Numbered from the stretch's first letter, positions 11,486 to 22,947 are shown. The stretch is 64,000 nt of DNA from Sipunculus nudus (GCA_026874595.1 CM049320.1:20843714-20907713), one strand, 5' to 3'. The notes: generated by a model not told the origin, from the letters alone. Translations and numbers: made by a program.

Positions 11486-11698
11486 AATATTTAGCTATAC
11501 TAGACTGTTTAGAAAACAGCTGCCATATTTGGTATAATTTTGGCAAAGAGTCACAGTGTACCACATAATACAGCAAAATATTGGCCCCTTTTATAAATGG
11601 ACAAGTTAGTTCTCAATATTAAACAACTATTGTTGTAGACAAACCAGTTTCCTGGAGAAGTCCATCAAAGGAGATAACCCTGCCCCTCAGAAGCCCAC

Positions 11699-11700
<2 letters not shown>

Positions 11701-11730
<30 letters not shown>

Positions 11731-11738
11731 ACTCTCTC

Positions 11739-11783
<45 letters not shown>
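11701..11783. repeat. Compound (TCTG)n-(TC)n-(TA)n microsatellite
   Basis: TCTG repeats run into TC repeats, then (TA)n at about 11742-11782. Further TATATA/TTTTA-rich sequence continues to about 11870. Confidence 0.95.
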
Positions 11784-11785
<2 letters not shown>

Positions 11786-12079
11786 TTTCACTTTATATCA
11801 AATTATAAAATTTCTTTATTGTATATATTTATTTTATTTTATATATATATTTTATTTATATATATATATTTCTCTCATGTTTTGCTTATTATTTAATAAT
11901 TTGACTCAACACTCTCTCTCTCTAAATTGTTAAAAAACCATATCTTCAACATTTATCTATTTACACAAAATTAAAGTGATGAAAAACTTAACCTATGATA
12001 AGAATAAAACTAGATGTGTCTGAACAACATGAATGTCCCCGCCTGGAGCAAATTAGTACTATTTGTTAAAGTTTTTAAA

Positions 12080-13334
12080 CAGGGTTGGCAAACATTGGGG
12101 AAGATAGGTATTTCTTCCCTTCCCAAGGAAGAAAAGGAAGTTTCCAGGAAGAAAAGGAAGTTTCTGGGAAGAAAAGGAGGTCAGGGAAGAAACTCTTTTC
12201 CCCACAGGTTCCCACAAACTTTTATTAATAATATATAACATAGTATATAAGCATATCTACAGAGAACCACAGAATAATATATCACAGTTGTTCATTAAGT
12301 ACACATTGTTATTCAGTAGTTACATACTCAGATAGTGTAGACTTATATTTCATAGGACACAGTGAATTCAATAGTCCAAAACATGGTTTCTACACAGCAT
12401 CCTCTATGTAGATAAAAGCTTGTTTGTATGTTCCACAATGAACCTGTTTCGAAGTTTCGACTGAACCATACCCATGGTTGAGACAACCTATTTTATGGAT
12501 AAGGAGGATGCATATTCTGTGTGGAGGTTCAATACTAACTCAGCTAACCCTCAGGTAGAGTAGGGCTCGCATTCTTTATTCCCATCTACCAGATTACAGC
12601 GGGCAGAGACATAGCTGAGAAGAAGAAAGCTGGATATGCTGCAGACTTTTTCTTTTGAAAGCTTTATGGCAGCTGTGATGTACTCAGGGTTACGCTTTGC
12701 CAACAAGTCTATAACTTGTTGATGCTGTCCAGTGTAGTTTTTTTACCTTTTTTTTGTCGGAGATAACTTCCTTCCTTTTCTAATGCTTGCTTAACTATTA
12801 CTGAGTACGTCTGCAGAGTTCTATTCTGGTTTTGGAGTACGTGACAGGGGCTTATACCCAGTTATCCTGGTGTCAACAGGGCTCGGTGTAACACTCCTGC
12901 TGGTCCTTGGTGTTTGCCATCCCCATTGCTTGGTCACAACCCCAAGGAACGCCCGAAAGGCGCACTCTTGTTTTTCTTTGAAACATGACTGTTAGGCAAA
13001 GTCTTCCCATTTAGCTTTAAGAGCGCTAACCCTAGGTTCATCCTACTCACTCAGCTGGAGACAAGCCTTCAGCAACAACAACACCATCCAGCCCAATCAT
13101 AAAATTACACACTAGTCATATCCACATGGTTTGTTTGCATGTCCTTTATGTACCAAAGGGTGTGAAAAACAATCATTCTGATTTGCACTGATATGAGAAG
13201 CCAAAATGTCGTTTGAACAACGTGAAATACAGGTATTTTGTGACTCATTTCTTCCCTGGGGAAAAATTGTGGGAAGAAAGTATTTCCTCCAATCCCTTCC
13301 CCCCCCCACCCCAAGGAAGATTGTGCCAACCCTG
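12080..13334. mobile_element. hAT-like DNA transposon (non-autonomous or decayed)
   Basis: The termini are inverted copies of CAGGGTTGGCA followed by GGGG-rich sequence. They are flanked by an 8-bp target duplication with one mismatch: TTTTTAAA at 12072-12079 and TTTGTAAA at 13335-13342. The CAGGG terminus and 8-bp duplication are hallmarks of the hAT superfamily. The ends are purine-rich (GGAAGAAAAGGAAG at 12.12 kb, with the pyrimidine complement at 13.3 kb). A minus-strand frame at about 12555-12728 (reading LLAKRNPEYITAAIKLSKEK) could be a captured or transposase remnant; I do not recognise it. A minus-oriented SINE piece sits inside. Confidence 0.75.
12825..12970 (-). mobile_element. tRNA-derived SINE, 3' part, minus strand
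   Basis: The reverse complement carries the GACCAAGCAAT, CACCGAGCCCTGTTGACACC and GGATAA blocks of the SINE body at 14.2-14.35 kb. It is 5'-truncated relative to the SINE and nested in the hAT-like element. Confidence 0.65.
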
Positions 13335-13342
13335 TTTGTAAA

Positions 13343-13830
13343 ATTTTCTATGTTCAGGAGCTGTCATACGGTCAAAAGTAGGTGAACCAGGAAAAAATGC
13401 GAACTCGATCTGTAAGTGGTCATTATGCACCCACACACCAAAAATCAGGCCAATATCCACCGGCATTACATAAAAGTCCTAACATGTGCATATATCATGA
13501 AAATTTCAATTTTTATGAAATTTATATGTTCAGGAGCTGTCATACGGTCAAAAGTAGGATAACTGCGACGAAACACAAACTCGATCTGTAACTGGTCATG
13601 ATCTGGCGAGGTACAATAAATATGGTCAATATCTGCAAGCACTGTGAAAAAAAGTCCGTACATGTGAATTAATCATGAAAATTTCATTTGTATGAAATTT
13701 TCTGTTCTTTGTCCGTCATACGGGACAAAACTCAAACTTGATCTGTAACTGGTCATGATCCAGCCACACACCAAAAATCAGGCTAATATCTGCAGGCATT
13801 GCCAAAAAAAGAAAGTCCTTAAGTTTTACA
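13343..13830. repeat. 176-bp tandem repeat, three copies
   Basis: The unit landmarks TGTTC.GGAG.TGTCATACGG, AACTCGATCTGTAA(C/G)TGGTCAT, ACACACCAAAAATCAGG and GCA(G/A)GCA recur, starting near 13351, 13527 and 13703, exactly 176 apart. Copy 3 is the most diverged. The array starts directly at the target duplication of the hAT-like element to its left. Confidence 0.9.
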
Positions 13831-14064
13831 CCAAAAAGTTAGGAACAGATCAATGAATTGTAAGCATACCAGTGAGAACGTGGTATCGTAATTTATGCGT
13901 ATACAGCTCGCTCTCGTTGGTCTGATCCAGCGTTAACAATTAGGATCATGATAAGATCCCATTGTACCATTACAGGCCTATTGCCAGTGATGCAATAGGT
14001 GTATTCAAACTAGAAAGATTCCACTTTGTAGGCTGCCTCTCATATTTTTATAAATTCGCTTTAT

Positions 14065-14489
14065 AAATACCGGCTTCTGTGGCTCAGGGGTAGAGCGCAG
14101 GACTCAAAGCCGGGAGATCGTGGGTTCAAATCTCAGCCAAGGCGGTGTGGTTTTTCACGGTCAGCCCCTACCCAGGGTGACCGCTCTGCAGGCTTAATGG
14201 GAAGGCTGTGCCCTAAAGCCGTGTATCACTCACACACGAGTGCGTCTTTGGGGGGTTCCTCAGTGTTTTGACCCAGCAATTGGGATGATTACACACCCAG
14301 GACCCGCAGGTGCGGTAGACACCGGGCCTGGGTGACACCAGGATATAAAAATGATAGGAAGCGAGTGCTACCGCCCTGTCAAGTAGTCCCAAACCGAAAT
14401 GGAAACTCTGCAGATGTACATACTTAGTTAAGAATTAGTTAAGTCAGCATTAAAAACTGGAGGCGGTTACCTCCACCAAAATAAAAATA
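14065..14489 (+). mobile_element. tRNA-derived SINE, best-preserved copy
   Basis: The tRNA-like head begins at about 14071, with A box TGGCTCAGGGGTAGAGC and B box GGGTTCAAATC at canonical spacing. A body of about 330 bp follows with no coding capacity, ending in CTCCACCAAAATAAAAATA. Target duplications CGCTTTAT at 14057-14064 and 14490-14497 flank it. The internal RNA polymerase III promoter is intact, so this is the copy most likely to be transcribed. It relies on a partner LINE for movement. Confidence 0.9.
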
Positions 14490-14921
14490 CGCTTTATGCA
14501 AGAAGGTTCCTTCTATATGTTTTTTTTTTCTCTTCTTTATCACTGTCAAAATCTGCTGGTGCGAATGTACCCAAAGTTTTAATATCTAATGTTTATTGAC
14601 CATGAGTGATATAAAGACATGTACACCTGGCTGTAAAATATCCCTTGAAAAAGTATAATAAGTAAGGACTATGAAACTTTTTTTCAAAGACTCAGCACAA
14701 ACAGATATTTATTTATTAGCAATCCATGCTGATTCGTGAAGTGGCTTTATTATCTTACAAGCCTGATGTAAAGTTAATTAATTTGACATAAAACTGCCAA
14801 TGGAAGTAATCACGTGATATTACACGTATACTTTCGAGAATCTTCCCTGTGATCTTACATATTGGATATTTGACTGTTTTGGAGCATCACATACCATTAT
14901 ATAGGATCAGATTATTGCAAT

Positions 14922-14923
<2 letters not shown>

Positions 14924-14971
<48 letters not shown>

Positions 14972-15034
14972 TGTTGTGTGTATGTGTGTGTGAACTCTTT
15001 ATTCATTAGTTCTTTAATTCATTCAATTTCGATA

Positions 15035-15098
<64 letters not shown>
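14924..15098. repeat. Two (TA)n microsatellites
   Basis: (TA)n at about 14924-14962 and 15038-15098, separated by a GT-rich stretch. The open frame across them is an artefact. Confidence 0.95.
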
Positions 15099-15102
<4 letters not shown>

Positions 15103-15484
15103 TGTGTGGATTTTTTTTTTTTTTTGCCTGGCTCCGTCCTGTCAGATTTTACAGTCTACATTTATCCGAAGGGAAACATGAACCAATCAACAAATCGTGT
15201 TCCAACTGACATGCTACCATCATTTTACAGGAAACGTTTCCAGGTGACAGTTCACTCCTGTCGATTACAGGAAAAATCCAACAATTCAGACTTATTGATA
15301 CTGGCTACACCTAAGGTGGAAATTCCTTGAAACGACAAAAGTACACTTAAACCACTAAAAGTTAACCAAAAACAACACTATACCTCCTCTTCAGTTATAT
15401 ATATATATGTGTGTGTGTGAGTTAGCGTCCGACTAAGATGGGTTTAAGATGGGTTTATGAGGTATCGTATATAGTTTCAGCACC

Positions 15485-16136
15485 TAAAGCCGGCCATACA
15501 CGAGGCGACATGTCGCGCGACATGTCGCAGAACACGAATGTTCTGCGACATGTTGCACAACAAGAACAGTCCATACAGACAGCGACATGTTCTGCAACAT
15601 GTCCTGCAAAACTATGATAAAAACTACATGCACCGAACATAACTTCCAGGTTTCAACGAAATAACACAATTTATCAATATAAGTGCGAGTGACGAAAAAA
15701 TGTATTCTGCCAGGACATATTTCGTCTTGTTTCTCTTTATTAATATATATATATAAGAAAAATAGGCATAGGTATTCTTGGATAGCTACACAATTTCTTC
15801 TGAGTTTCCTGTTGACCGCGCAAACACACACATATAGGGCCTATATAGCACTCTAATCAGACACAGTGAAACCATGGACGGTCACATAATCAATGGATAA
15901 CATGATCAATCGTTATATATATAACTGTTATTTGTTGGCATTTCCCAACACTTGGCCTGATGTCCCGCGACAAGTCGCAGGAAAAAGAAACATGTTCCTT
16001 CTTCTGCGACATGTCGCGCAACCCATGAAAACGTGTGACTAACCCCCATGCATGTACACGGTGCGACTTGTCGCGGAACAAGCGTGTTCTGCGACTTGTC
16101 GCGCGACATATGTCGCCTCGTGTATGGCCGGCTTAA
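15485..16136. mobile_element. 650-bp MITE with about 50-bp inverted termini rich in GCGACATGTCGC
   Basis: The left end (AAGCCGGCCATACACGAGG, from 15487) and the right end (to 16134) are inverted copies over about 50 bp, with one 2-bp indel and about one substitution. TAAA (15485-15488) and TTAA (16133-16136) flank or overlap the tips, suggesting TTAA-targeted (piggyBac-like) insertion. The perfect palindrome GCGACATGTCGC occurs twice in tandem at 15505-15528 and again at 16006-16017, with variants between. There is no transposase frame. Confidence 0.8.
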
Positions 16137-16482
16137 CAGTCACTGAAGTGTGTTCAACTTGTGTGCAGTCATCGTGTCCTGATGACATGCAATTTTTTAA
16201 GAGAGTCAGTCCAGCAGTTTCTTCAAAACCGTTATGGGGCCTTTTGGGCATATGAACGAAATTTGAATATAATAGGCATTAGCAAACTGCTGAAAATGAC
16301 ATGAGCTTTATGTCTGATGACAATTTCAAATATTACCCTCTTTTATCAACTTAGAGTCATGTTATACAAGACGAAGACAAACGTAGGCGATCGGACAAAT
16401 CAGTGGCGCATCCAGGATTTGAAAAAAGAGGGGGCGTAGCCCTAAAGTTGGGAAGGGGGCTGTTCTGCTTCTTTTAGACATG

Positions 16483-16484
<2 letters not shown>

Positions 16485-16541
<57 letters not shown>
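16485..16541. repeat. (TA)n microsatellite
   Basis: Uninterrupted TA dinucleotides between GTCA and TTGTACTAATT. Confidence 0.95.
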
Positions 16542-16543
<2 letters not shown>

Positions 16544-17023
16544 ACTAATTAATCATTTTTTTTGGATTATATTAATGTTCCACAAAGCCCTATTAGTAGG
16601 AAGCAAGTATATTTAAACTTGTTTGAACACACTGCATGGCTGTAAAATTATCTCCTACTATAAGCATATCAAATATTGTTAGTTCGTGCATTATTATTGT
16701 GATTATTATTAGTAATTTTGTAAGATATCAGTTGTTAATTGTGTTAACCATGGGGCCCTCATCTATAATGCATTATTTGAACAACAAAAAGATACATGCA
16801 TCAATAAGTGTACTAGTGTTGTAAGGTAATTGTAATTCTTAAGTAGAAGATGGTCATCACACATGTAAAAGAACTGAAATGGATAAACTTTTATATATGT
16901 CACTGAATCTTTCAAAGGTGACTGCATCTAATTTTCAGGTGAAGCATTTGATAATGAATTTCATAATATAGTTCGTTCTTATTGATAAATTATTTTTGCA
17001 GCAATTCAGTTCAAACTAGTTAA

Positions 17024-18617
17024 AGGGTATTTCTACAGAAAACGTCGCATTTCAAGGGTTTTCTTGGTGATTTTTTTTTTAATCTTGATTTTGATATAAC
17101 AAAACTTAATTTGTAGAAAAATATCGGTAGAATTGTAAAATAATGCAAGTAGTGCTTTTTTCAGTTTCCTTTTTTTATAAATAGTCCAGGTAAGGGGAAA
17201 ATATGAACCTTTTTCTCGACATCGTGACACGCAGTAAAATCTCACTTGCACATTTCAGAAATTGTTTTGACTAGTTTTTTTTGTAATTTTCGATAAATTT
17301 AAAATTAATAGCCTTTGATAAAATCAAAACATAAATTTCAGTTATGAATTTAACAAAAAAAAATGTGTAAAAAAGAACATATTTTCTTCTTTTTAATTAA
17401 TTTTTGAAAACAAAAATTGTCTCTACTCCTATTTTTGCTCCCAGAGGGGTGCATTTGCAGGGGTTTACCGGACAAAGTACTTTGGTACATCTGCCTTCAG
17501 AATTTGAGTCGAAATACCTTGTTAATTTTTTTTTAATGCACAGAAAATAAAATTTAAACATGGTTTTAAATCCTCTAGGTAACAGTGTTGAGCATAGATA
17601 ACGATGTTGAGCATAGGTAACGGAGTCGAGCTTCTGAAGTAGAAATAACCGTAGTGACTACTTGAATACCAGTATTATGTATTAAAACAAGCAAATGCCT
17701 GTTTGAATAGAAGAAACGCAAATGTTTAAAATATTTAGCCCAAAATATGTTTCAAATTCTATTTCAATAATTTGGATTTAATACCAAGTTCTCGACACCG
17801 TTACCTTGCTCTCGACACCGTTATTTTTCATGCAGGTAACGGTTTCGAGTGGTAACGGTGCTAAGATTTTTTCATCTATTCGTCAGATGCAGGACAAAAA
17901 ATTACTTCCATACCGTCCCTAAGAGGGCAGCACGTGTTATCACTACATGAACAACAAGAGGAAGCCATTTTTGAAGTGTTACATGTGACGGTTAATTTTT
18001 CGCAGGTGTAACGGTGTCGAGTCCAAATAAACATACGGTGATTTTTTTAACCCTTTAATGATTAACAGAGAACACTGATACGACAGTTACTAAATTTAAT
18101 TGTGGATTATGTGTACAAAATTTCCTGAACTCTTATAAACGCTGCTCCCTGCATCAGCGAAGTGGTTTCTGTTCACGCGCTGCAAGGTCAAAAGGTCAGG
18201 TAACGGTGCCGAGTATATTTTTGGAGACATACTTTTTATATCCAAATTTTTGTATTAAAAACAAAACGGTCAGGAAAAATCAAGCAAAAATATCATCTTA
18301 ATAAACTTTCACCGCTGTGACAACGTGGAAAACAAAATCTATATAAATGGAACAGTGGTTAGGGCTACAGAAAAACGATGTTTGAATTTAAGATCCGAGA
18401 GAAAGGGACAACGGAAATTTAAGGGTATTTAACATTTGCAGCTTTTTTTTCTGTATGTATTTCTGCCCCGATTTAAATTATTTTTATCTCATAATAATGG
18501 TTTAATCTTTAGCAACAATTTGAATGGTTATTCATGTCATTTTTAGCATTTGCTAATTTCTCAGTAACAAATATAGTTTCGGGACATGAAATGCGACATT
18601 TTTTGTAGAAATACCCT
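17024..18617. mobile_element. 1.6-kb inverted-repeat element with nine GTAACGGTGTCGAG-like motifs
   Basis: The left end AGGGTATTTCTACA(G)AAAA(C)GTCGCATTTCA and the right end are inverted copies over about 31 bases with two mismatches. TTAA precedes the left tip. Inside, 14-bp motifs close to GTAACGGTGTCGAG lie at 17579, 17598, 17617, 17836, 17852, 18008 and 18200 (forward) and at 17791 and 17811 (reverse). No coding frame of significance is present. It is probably a non-autonomous transposon with an internal array of protein-binding sites. Confidence 0.75.
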
Positions 18618-19028
18618 AAAATGTAATAAAGTTAGTCTGGCCTGAGGTAATTAAAGTACCTATAAACTCAAAAAAAATATTAGAAGTGAAAAATACTCAT
18701 TGACTGTTATTTGCATGCCATTTTCGGGATCATATCATTATTAAAAATTCAGCTTTCAAACATCAAGCCTGGCCATCCAGATCCAGTGACATTAAGTGGG
18801 TATTTAGAGATGATTTCAATTACCCCAGAATCAAGAAACCGGAAGTTTTTCTATAGTCTCTTGATATATTCTAGGGTAAATTTGAAAAAAAAAAATGAGG
18901 CATAGCAAGCATGCATCTAGCGAAAGTACAAATAGCTTGCATGGATTGTTTAACAGTTTTTGGCCATCCACCATTATGTTACAGAACAATCATAGAGTTT
19001 TGAGACTTCACTTCTGCACACAAACAAA

Positions 19029-19460
<432 letters not shown>

Positions 19461-19650
19461 TTTCCATGTGGGACAAACATTACCACACTCGTGCATAGAA
19501 AAACATGAAAATATTTATTTACTTTTTCGCCATCTTTTATCTAAGTGTGTAATAATCGAACATAAAATTAATGTTTGTTAAAAAGCATAATAATTAATAG
19601 GCCTACTTGCCAGTAGTTGACTGGCATAAGTGTTAGCAGAATTAAAGGGG

Positions 19651-19700
19651 GGGCGCCCCTGCGCCCCCCCCCCCCCCCCCCCCCCATGAATACGCCCCTG
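19651..19700. repeat. GGGGGGGCGCCCC palindrome, poly-C run and TACGCCCCTG terminus
   Basis: A C-run of about 20 ends in ATGAATACGCCCCTG. The reverse complement CAGGGGCGTATTCAT looks like the terminus of the CAGTGGCGCATCCAGGATTT family seen at 16401. The two may be the ends of one composite element or of two elements. Confidence 0.5.
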
Positions 19701-20224
19701 CTAATTAAGGCTACCCTTAGTCGTGTCCAATATTGACGCATATTTAAGAGCAGTATAATACAGGATTCAAGCTACAACCCTATAAAATACTTCAGGATAA
19801 ATATTGGCCCGTGCCGCGTTCACATGCATGCAATGGTACAAAGTGTTACATATACCCCCTTACCAGCGCGTTCACTTTTTACATGGTTCACAGCCTACCT
19901 TGCGCTAGGCATGCTGGGAACCTTGCTAGTTCACTATTGGAAGTTGACCAACATGTAACACAGTCTTGGCTCCCAGTCGTTCGTGTCAGCAAGTCTCGTA
20001 GTCGCCGGCATTCACGTGTTCATGTGTACACGCGACAATGTTCTCTCATTTCCACAAGAAAAGGTCAGTACGTATATACCGTAATTCTTTAATGATGAGG
20101 GTCAAAGTTTAATCTAAATTTTCTTATGTTTTTTATTGTTACAATTTAAAGAATGAAGGGTTGAGTTTAAAACATGCAAAATCAGTTTTAATAGTTTTAT
20201 TATAATATATGTTATAACAAGCGC
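19701..20224. other. Relatively CpG-rich segment, no recognised gene
   Basis: The stretch at about 19800-20080 has more CpG than its surroundings and a plus-strand open frame of 93 codons (19811-20092) that passes a donor-like AAAAGGTCAGTA. No domain is recognisable. It could be an unlinked first exon or promoter, or chance. Confidence 0.25.
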
Positions 20225-20322
20225 ATGCAGATCCGGGGGGGGGGGGGGAGGAGGGGGGGGGGGGTGTCGACCCCCCCTCCCACCCCAATTAAAATAAAAT
20301 CCTGGTTCCGTGACTGTTAGTA
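20225..20322. mobile_element. Short GGATCC-type element remnant with poly-G tracts
   Basis: CAGATCCGGGG..., two long G-runs and a C-run hairpin arm, then ATAAAATCCTGGTTCCGTGACTG. The ends resemble those of the elements at 26.84-27.02 and 30.3-30.5 kb. Confidence 0.4.
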
Positions 20323-20405
20323 AGTGTTATATAATCCGTCCCAGTAGGCCCACCCGTATCCGGATGTTCTGCCGGAAAATTTTTTCATATATATCCTACA
20401 ACTTA

Positions 20406-20488
20406 GACTGGTATTGGTAACCCGTTCTATTATGGCCTTCAGCCGATCATAGATTGGTGGAGAACCATAATAGAGCGGGGTACCAGTC
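20406..20488. mobile_element. 83-bp fold-back element, copy 1
   Basis: GACTGGTA..(C)CCG.TCTATTATGG at the left is the inverse of CCATAATAGAGCGGGGTACC at the right, giving a hairpin with a loop of about 30 bases. TA flanks both sides, as in Tc1/mariner-type insertion. A second copy lies at 25379-25463. Confidence 0.8.
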
Positions 20489-21420
20489 TACCTACAACTA
20501 ACAAGTTCAAAATACATGTAAAGCACTATCATTTATTTTTTTAAAAATTACAAAGGTTGCAGGAGATATTCTGCCGACTTGCGATCTTGCGTTACCTTGC
20601 TTTTAATTCCTATGAGACAACTAGAGCACAACCATTAGAAACCGTGGGTCGAGTCACCGATGACAAAGGCCGCGTAGCGTTGTAAGATTTTTCCCCACAG
20701 ATAATAGAAAACAACACAGAAATTTTAGTTTTAAATTACCAAAATTGCCGAAAGATCAGTACGTCCTTACTTTATACTGCCAGCCTTATAGTTACCGTGC
20801 TAAACAGGGAGCTATAGAAGGGCAGGCTACTGAATATTCGCCTTATGTCGATTATCCTTTAGCCCCTTAACACGTCTAAATGACTAAACCTAGTGCTAAC
20901 CAGACGTGGGCCAAAGGCACGTCTGCACCATTCAAGGACAAGCAAAATAGTGGGCTATCTTTGCGCCCAGCACCAAGGGCCAGCCTACTTTACAACAAGC
21001 CTATCAATGGGTCATTCGAAATAGAGATGAGGGGTGGCAGGTATATAGCTTATAGGCCTTATGTCTTACAGCGTAACATCTGACACCGAGGCTTCCATAA
21101 ACCAAGTTTCATGCACAGTTATACGTTAAAAAAGCGTTATGAACCCTTATAATAAGTTGATACAGTGCTAAAAACACCGTTTCAAGTTGAACGAGATCGA
21201 ATTTATGCTCCATTTTATCCGTGAAACATCACGGTAATCACGCTGCTGAGTGCAAAGGTGCACTCGGTGATATTCGGTGGGCTTGGCTTCAGTGACGTCA
21301 TGTGTGGCACGGCTGGGTAAACATCACGTGGGTCAACATGCCGCGTTTTGCCGGTCTGCAACCTTGACTGACGTATTTTTTTTCCCTCGACAAACATTGT
21401 ATATCTTACACAGTATCAAA
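20489..21420. other. Non-coding stretch upstream of the THAP-like frame
   Basis: No recognised gene. It contains a 67-codon open frame (20880-21083) without a known domain and moderate CpG at 21.2-21.4 kb, which could include a promoter for the THAP-like frame. I see no TATA box. Confidence 0.35.
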
Positions 21421-21642
21421 ATGACGAAACGAGGTGTTCTTGTTGGATGCAAAAATACCAACAAGGGTAGTGTGAACGTCCACAATTGGCTGAAAGACGT
21501 ACGTTTAGGGAAAAGATGGGACCTGTCAGACAGAGACGAGCCGATTGGAGATCGGGAACTCCTGGCAAAACTTTCCAGTGTCATTTTTGGGGCACAATCC
21601 CAGATCCCTGACGATTTTAAAAAATATCAGCAATGGGCAGCT

Positions 21643-21706
<64 letters not shown>

Positions 21707-21823
21707 CAACTAGATCTGATACAAGGGGCAATTCCGAGTATAAATCCATCAGAACCCGCTATAAGGCCGTCTGAGAGTGGATCCAGCCTTGCTTCAACTT
21801 CAATCAAGCGCCAGGGCAGATAA
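21421..21823 (+). pseudogene. Degenerate THAP-type zinc-finger coding sequence
   Basis: THAP domains are C2CH zinc-binding DNA-binding modules found in cellular regulators and P-element-type transposases. From the ATG at 21421 the frame reads MTKRGVLVGCKNTNKGSVNV, later SSVIFGAQSQIPDDFKKYQ, then a (TA)n tract, then LDLIQGAIPSINP. The family pattern C-x4-C...C-x2-H and the terminal (A/G)(V/I)P(S/T)I.P box are recognisable at correct spacing. Only the second Cys (residue 10) survives: position 5 is Gly, position 56 is Phe and position 59 is Gln. The (TA)n tract (21645-21701) changes frame before the AVP-box part, which ends at TAA 21821-21823. It is almost certainly non-functional as a zinc finger, though no stop interrupts the first 75 codons. 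Confidence 0.65.
21645..21701. repeat. (TA)n microsatellite inside the THAP-like frame
   Basis: Uninterrupted TA between the GGCAGCTGGA and AAAACACAACTAG flanks. Confidence 0.95.
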
Positions 21824-22946
21824 TGCCGCAAAGCTCCCGAGGTACTTGCTGGGAAAAGGCGTGAAACATGCTAGATCACAAAAACGGCATGCTAAAATGG
21901 AAAGTGTTTCTCCGAAATGAATGTTTGCATGAAAATGAAAAGGATTTGAAAGGTTGTTTGGAAGCAGGGGCGGATCCAAATATTCGTGAACAAGGGGGCG
22001 CTCATACTGGGCCAGGGGTTGATGGTTAATAAGAAAATATAAGTTCTTAAATTGTGCATGTGATCTTTTTTTTAATTATAATATTATTATAATGTACTAT
22101 ATTTTCAGCCTATTAAAAATAGGCTGCTGTAATGACGAAAAGACAGCCTCTCTTAGTATAGTAATATTTGGATTCTATCATGTATAATTAATGGAGTAAA
22201 TCACAGAGCTGTTCATTGAGATCCTCAATTTATAAATGAGAAAATACACTGTTGATAACTAAATATCGTTCGGGAATGAAAAAGATATCTGAAAAAAAAA
22301 ATACAAATAACGAATAACTAGGAAAATAAATGGATAAAATGAGAGATGTTACGGCTAGCCCGGGGGGGGGGGGACAAAACAGGTTTCAGCGATACTCATC
22401 GCCGGAGAGCTGACCATAAACACACCAGGCAAGCTGATTACGTCGCTCTCTGAAGGGCATACGCAAACGACCATTACGACGTCATCATTGTGTAAAAAAC
22501 ACAACACGCAACCATAGTCATGGAACGTGTACCAAAGCAGCCATGCATGCAGGAATGTATGCCGTCCAGCTGTGCCGGGAAGACGCCATCCACGGATTAT
22601 TTATAATTACAGTCGGAGTGACGAAGCTATAACACAAAGTCAAATAATTGCGGTCGACCGTGATATTTACATCACAAAAATATCGAAAATCATTGAAAAA
22701 AAACACTTCCAAAAGATAACTAATGGTACCTTCCTGAATAAATGAGCTGTTCTTTAATAAAAATTAATACGTAAAAATGTATGCTATATATTTCACAGAA
22801 ATCCTATGACTGTTTATTTCTCCCCTCTCAGTCTGGATGTTGGCAAAGTCCATCTCTGGACCCTATCGTCCTACATGTTAGATCTGTTGGACGGACTCTG
22901 GCCAACAAATCTAGCATAGAATGATATGCGTAAGCAGTATGTATGC
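21824..22946. other. Non-coding; poly-G run and CpG-richer 22.4-22.7 kb
   Basis: GGGGCGGATCCAAATATTCG at about 21968 looks like the terminus of a GGCGGATCC-type element. A G-run lies near 22361. A CRE-like GACGTCATC occurs near 22479, upstream of short open frames with no known domain. Confidence 0.3.
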
Positions 22947-22947
22947 G

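Noticed and set aside
12014-12238. Lys/Arg-rich frame (+) that looks like a nuclear protein
   Set aside because: It is the purine-rich left end of the hAT-like element; the inverse sequence at 13.3 kb gives a different frame.
14071-14142. tRNA-like sequence with A and B boxes
   Set aside because: It is the head of a SINE: the same body follows at other loci, target duplications flank the whole unit, and the 3' half does not close an acceptor stem.
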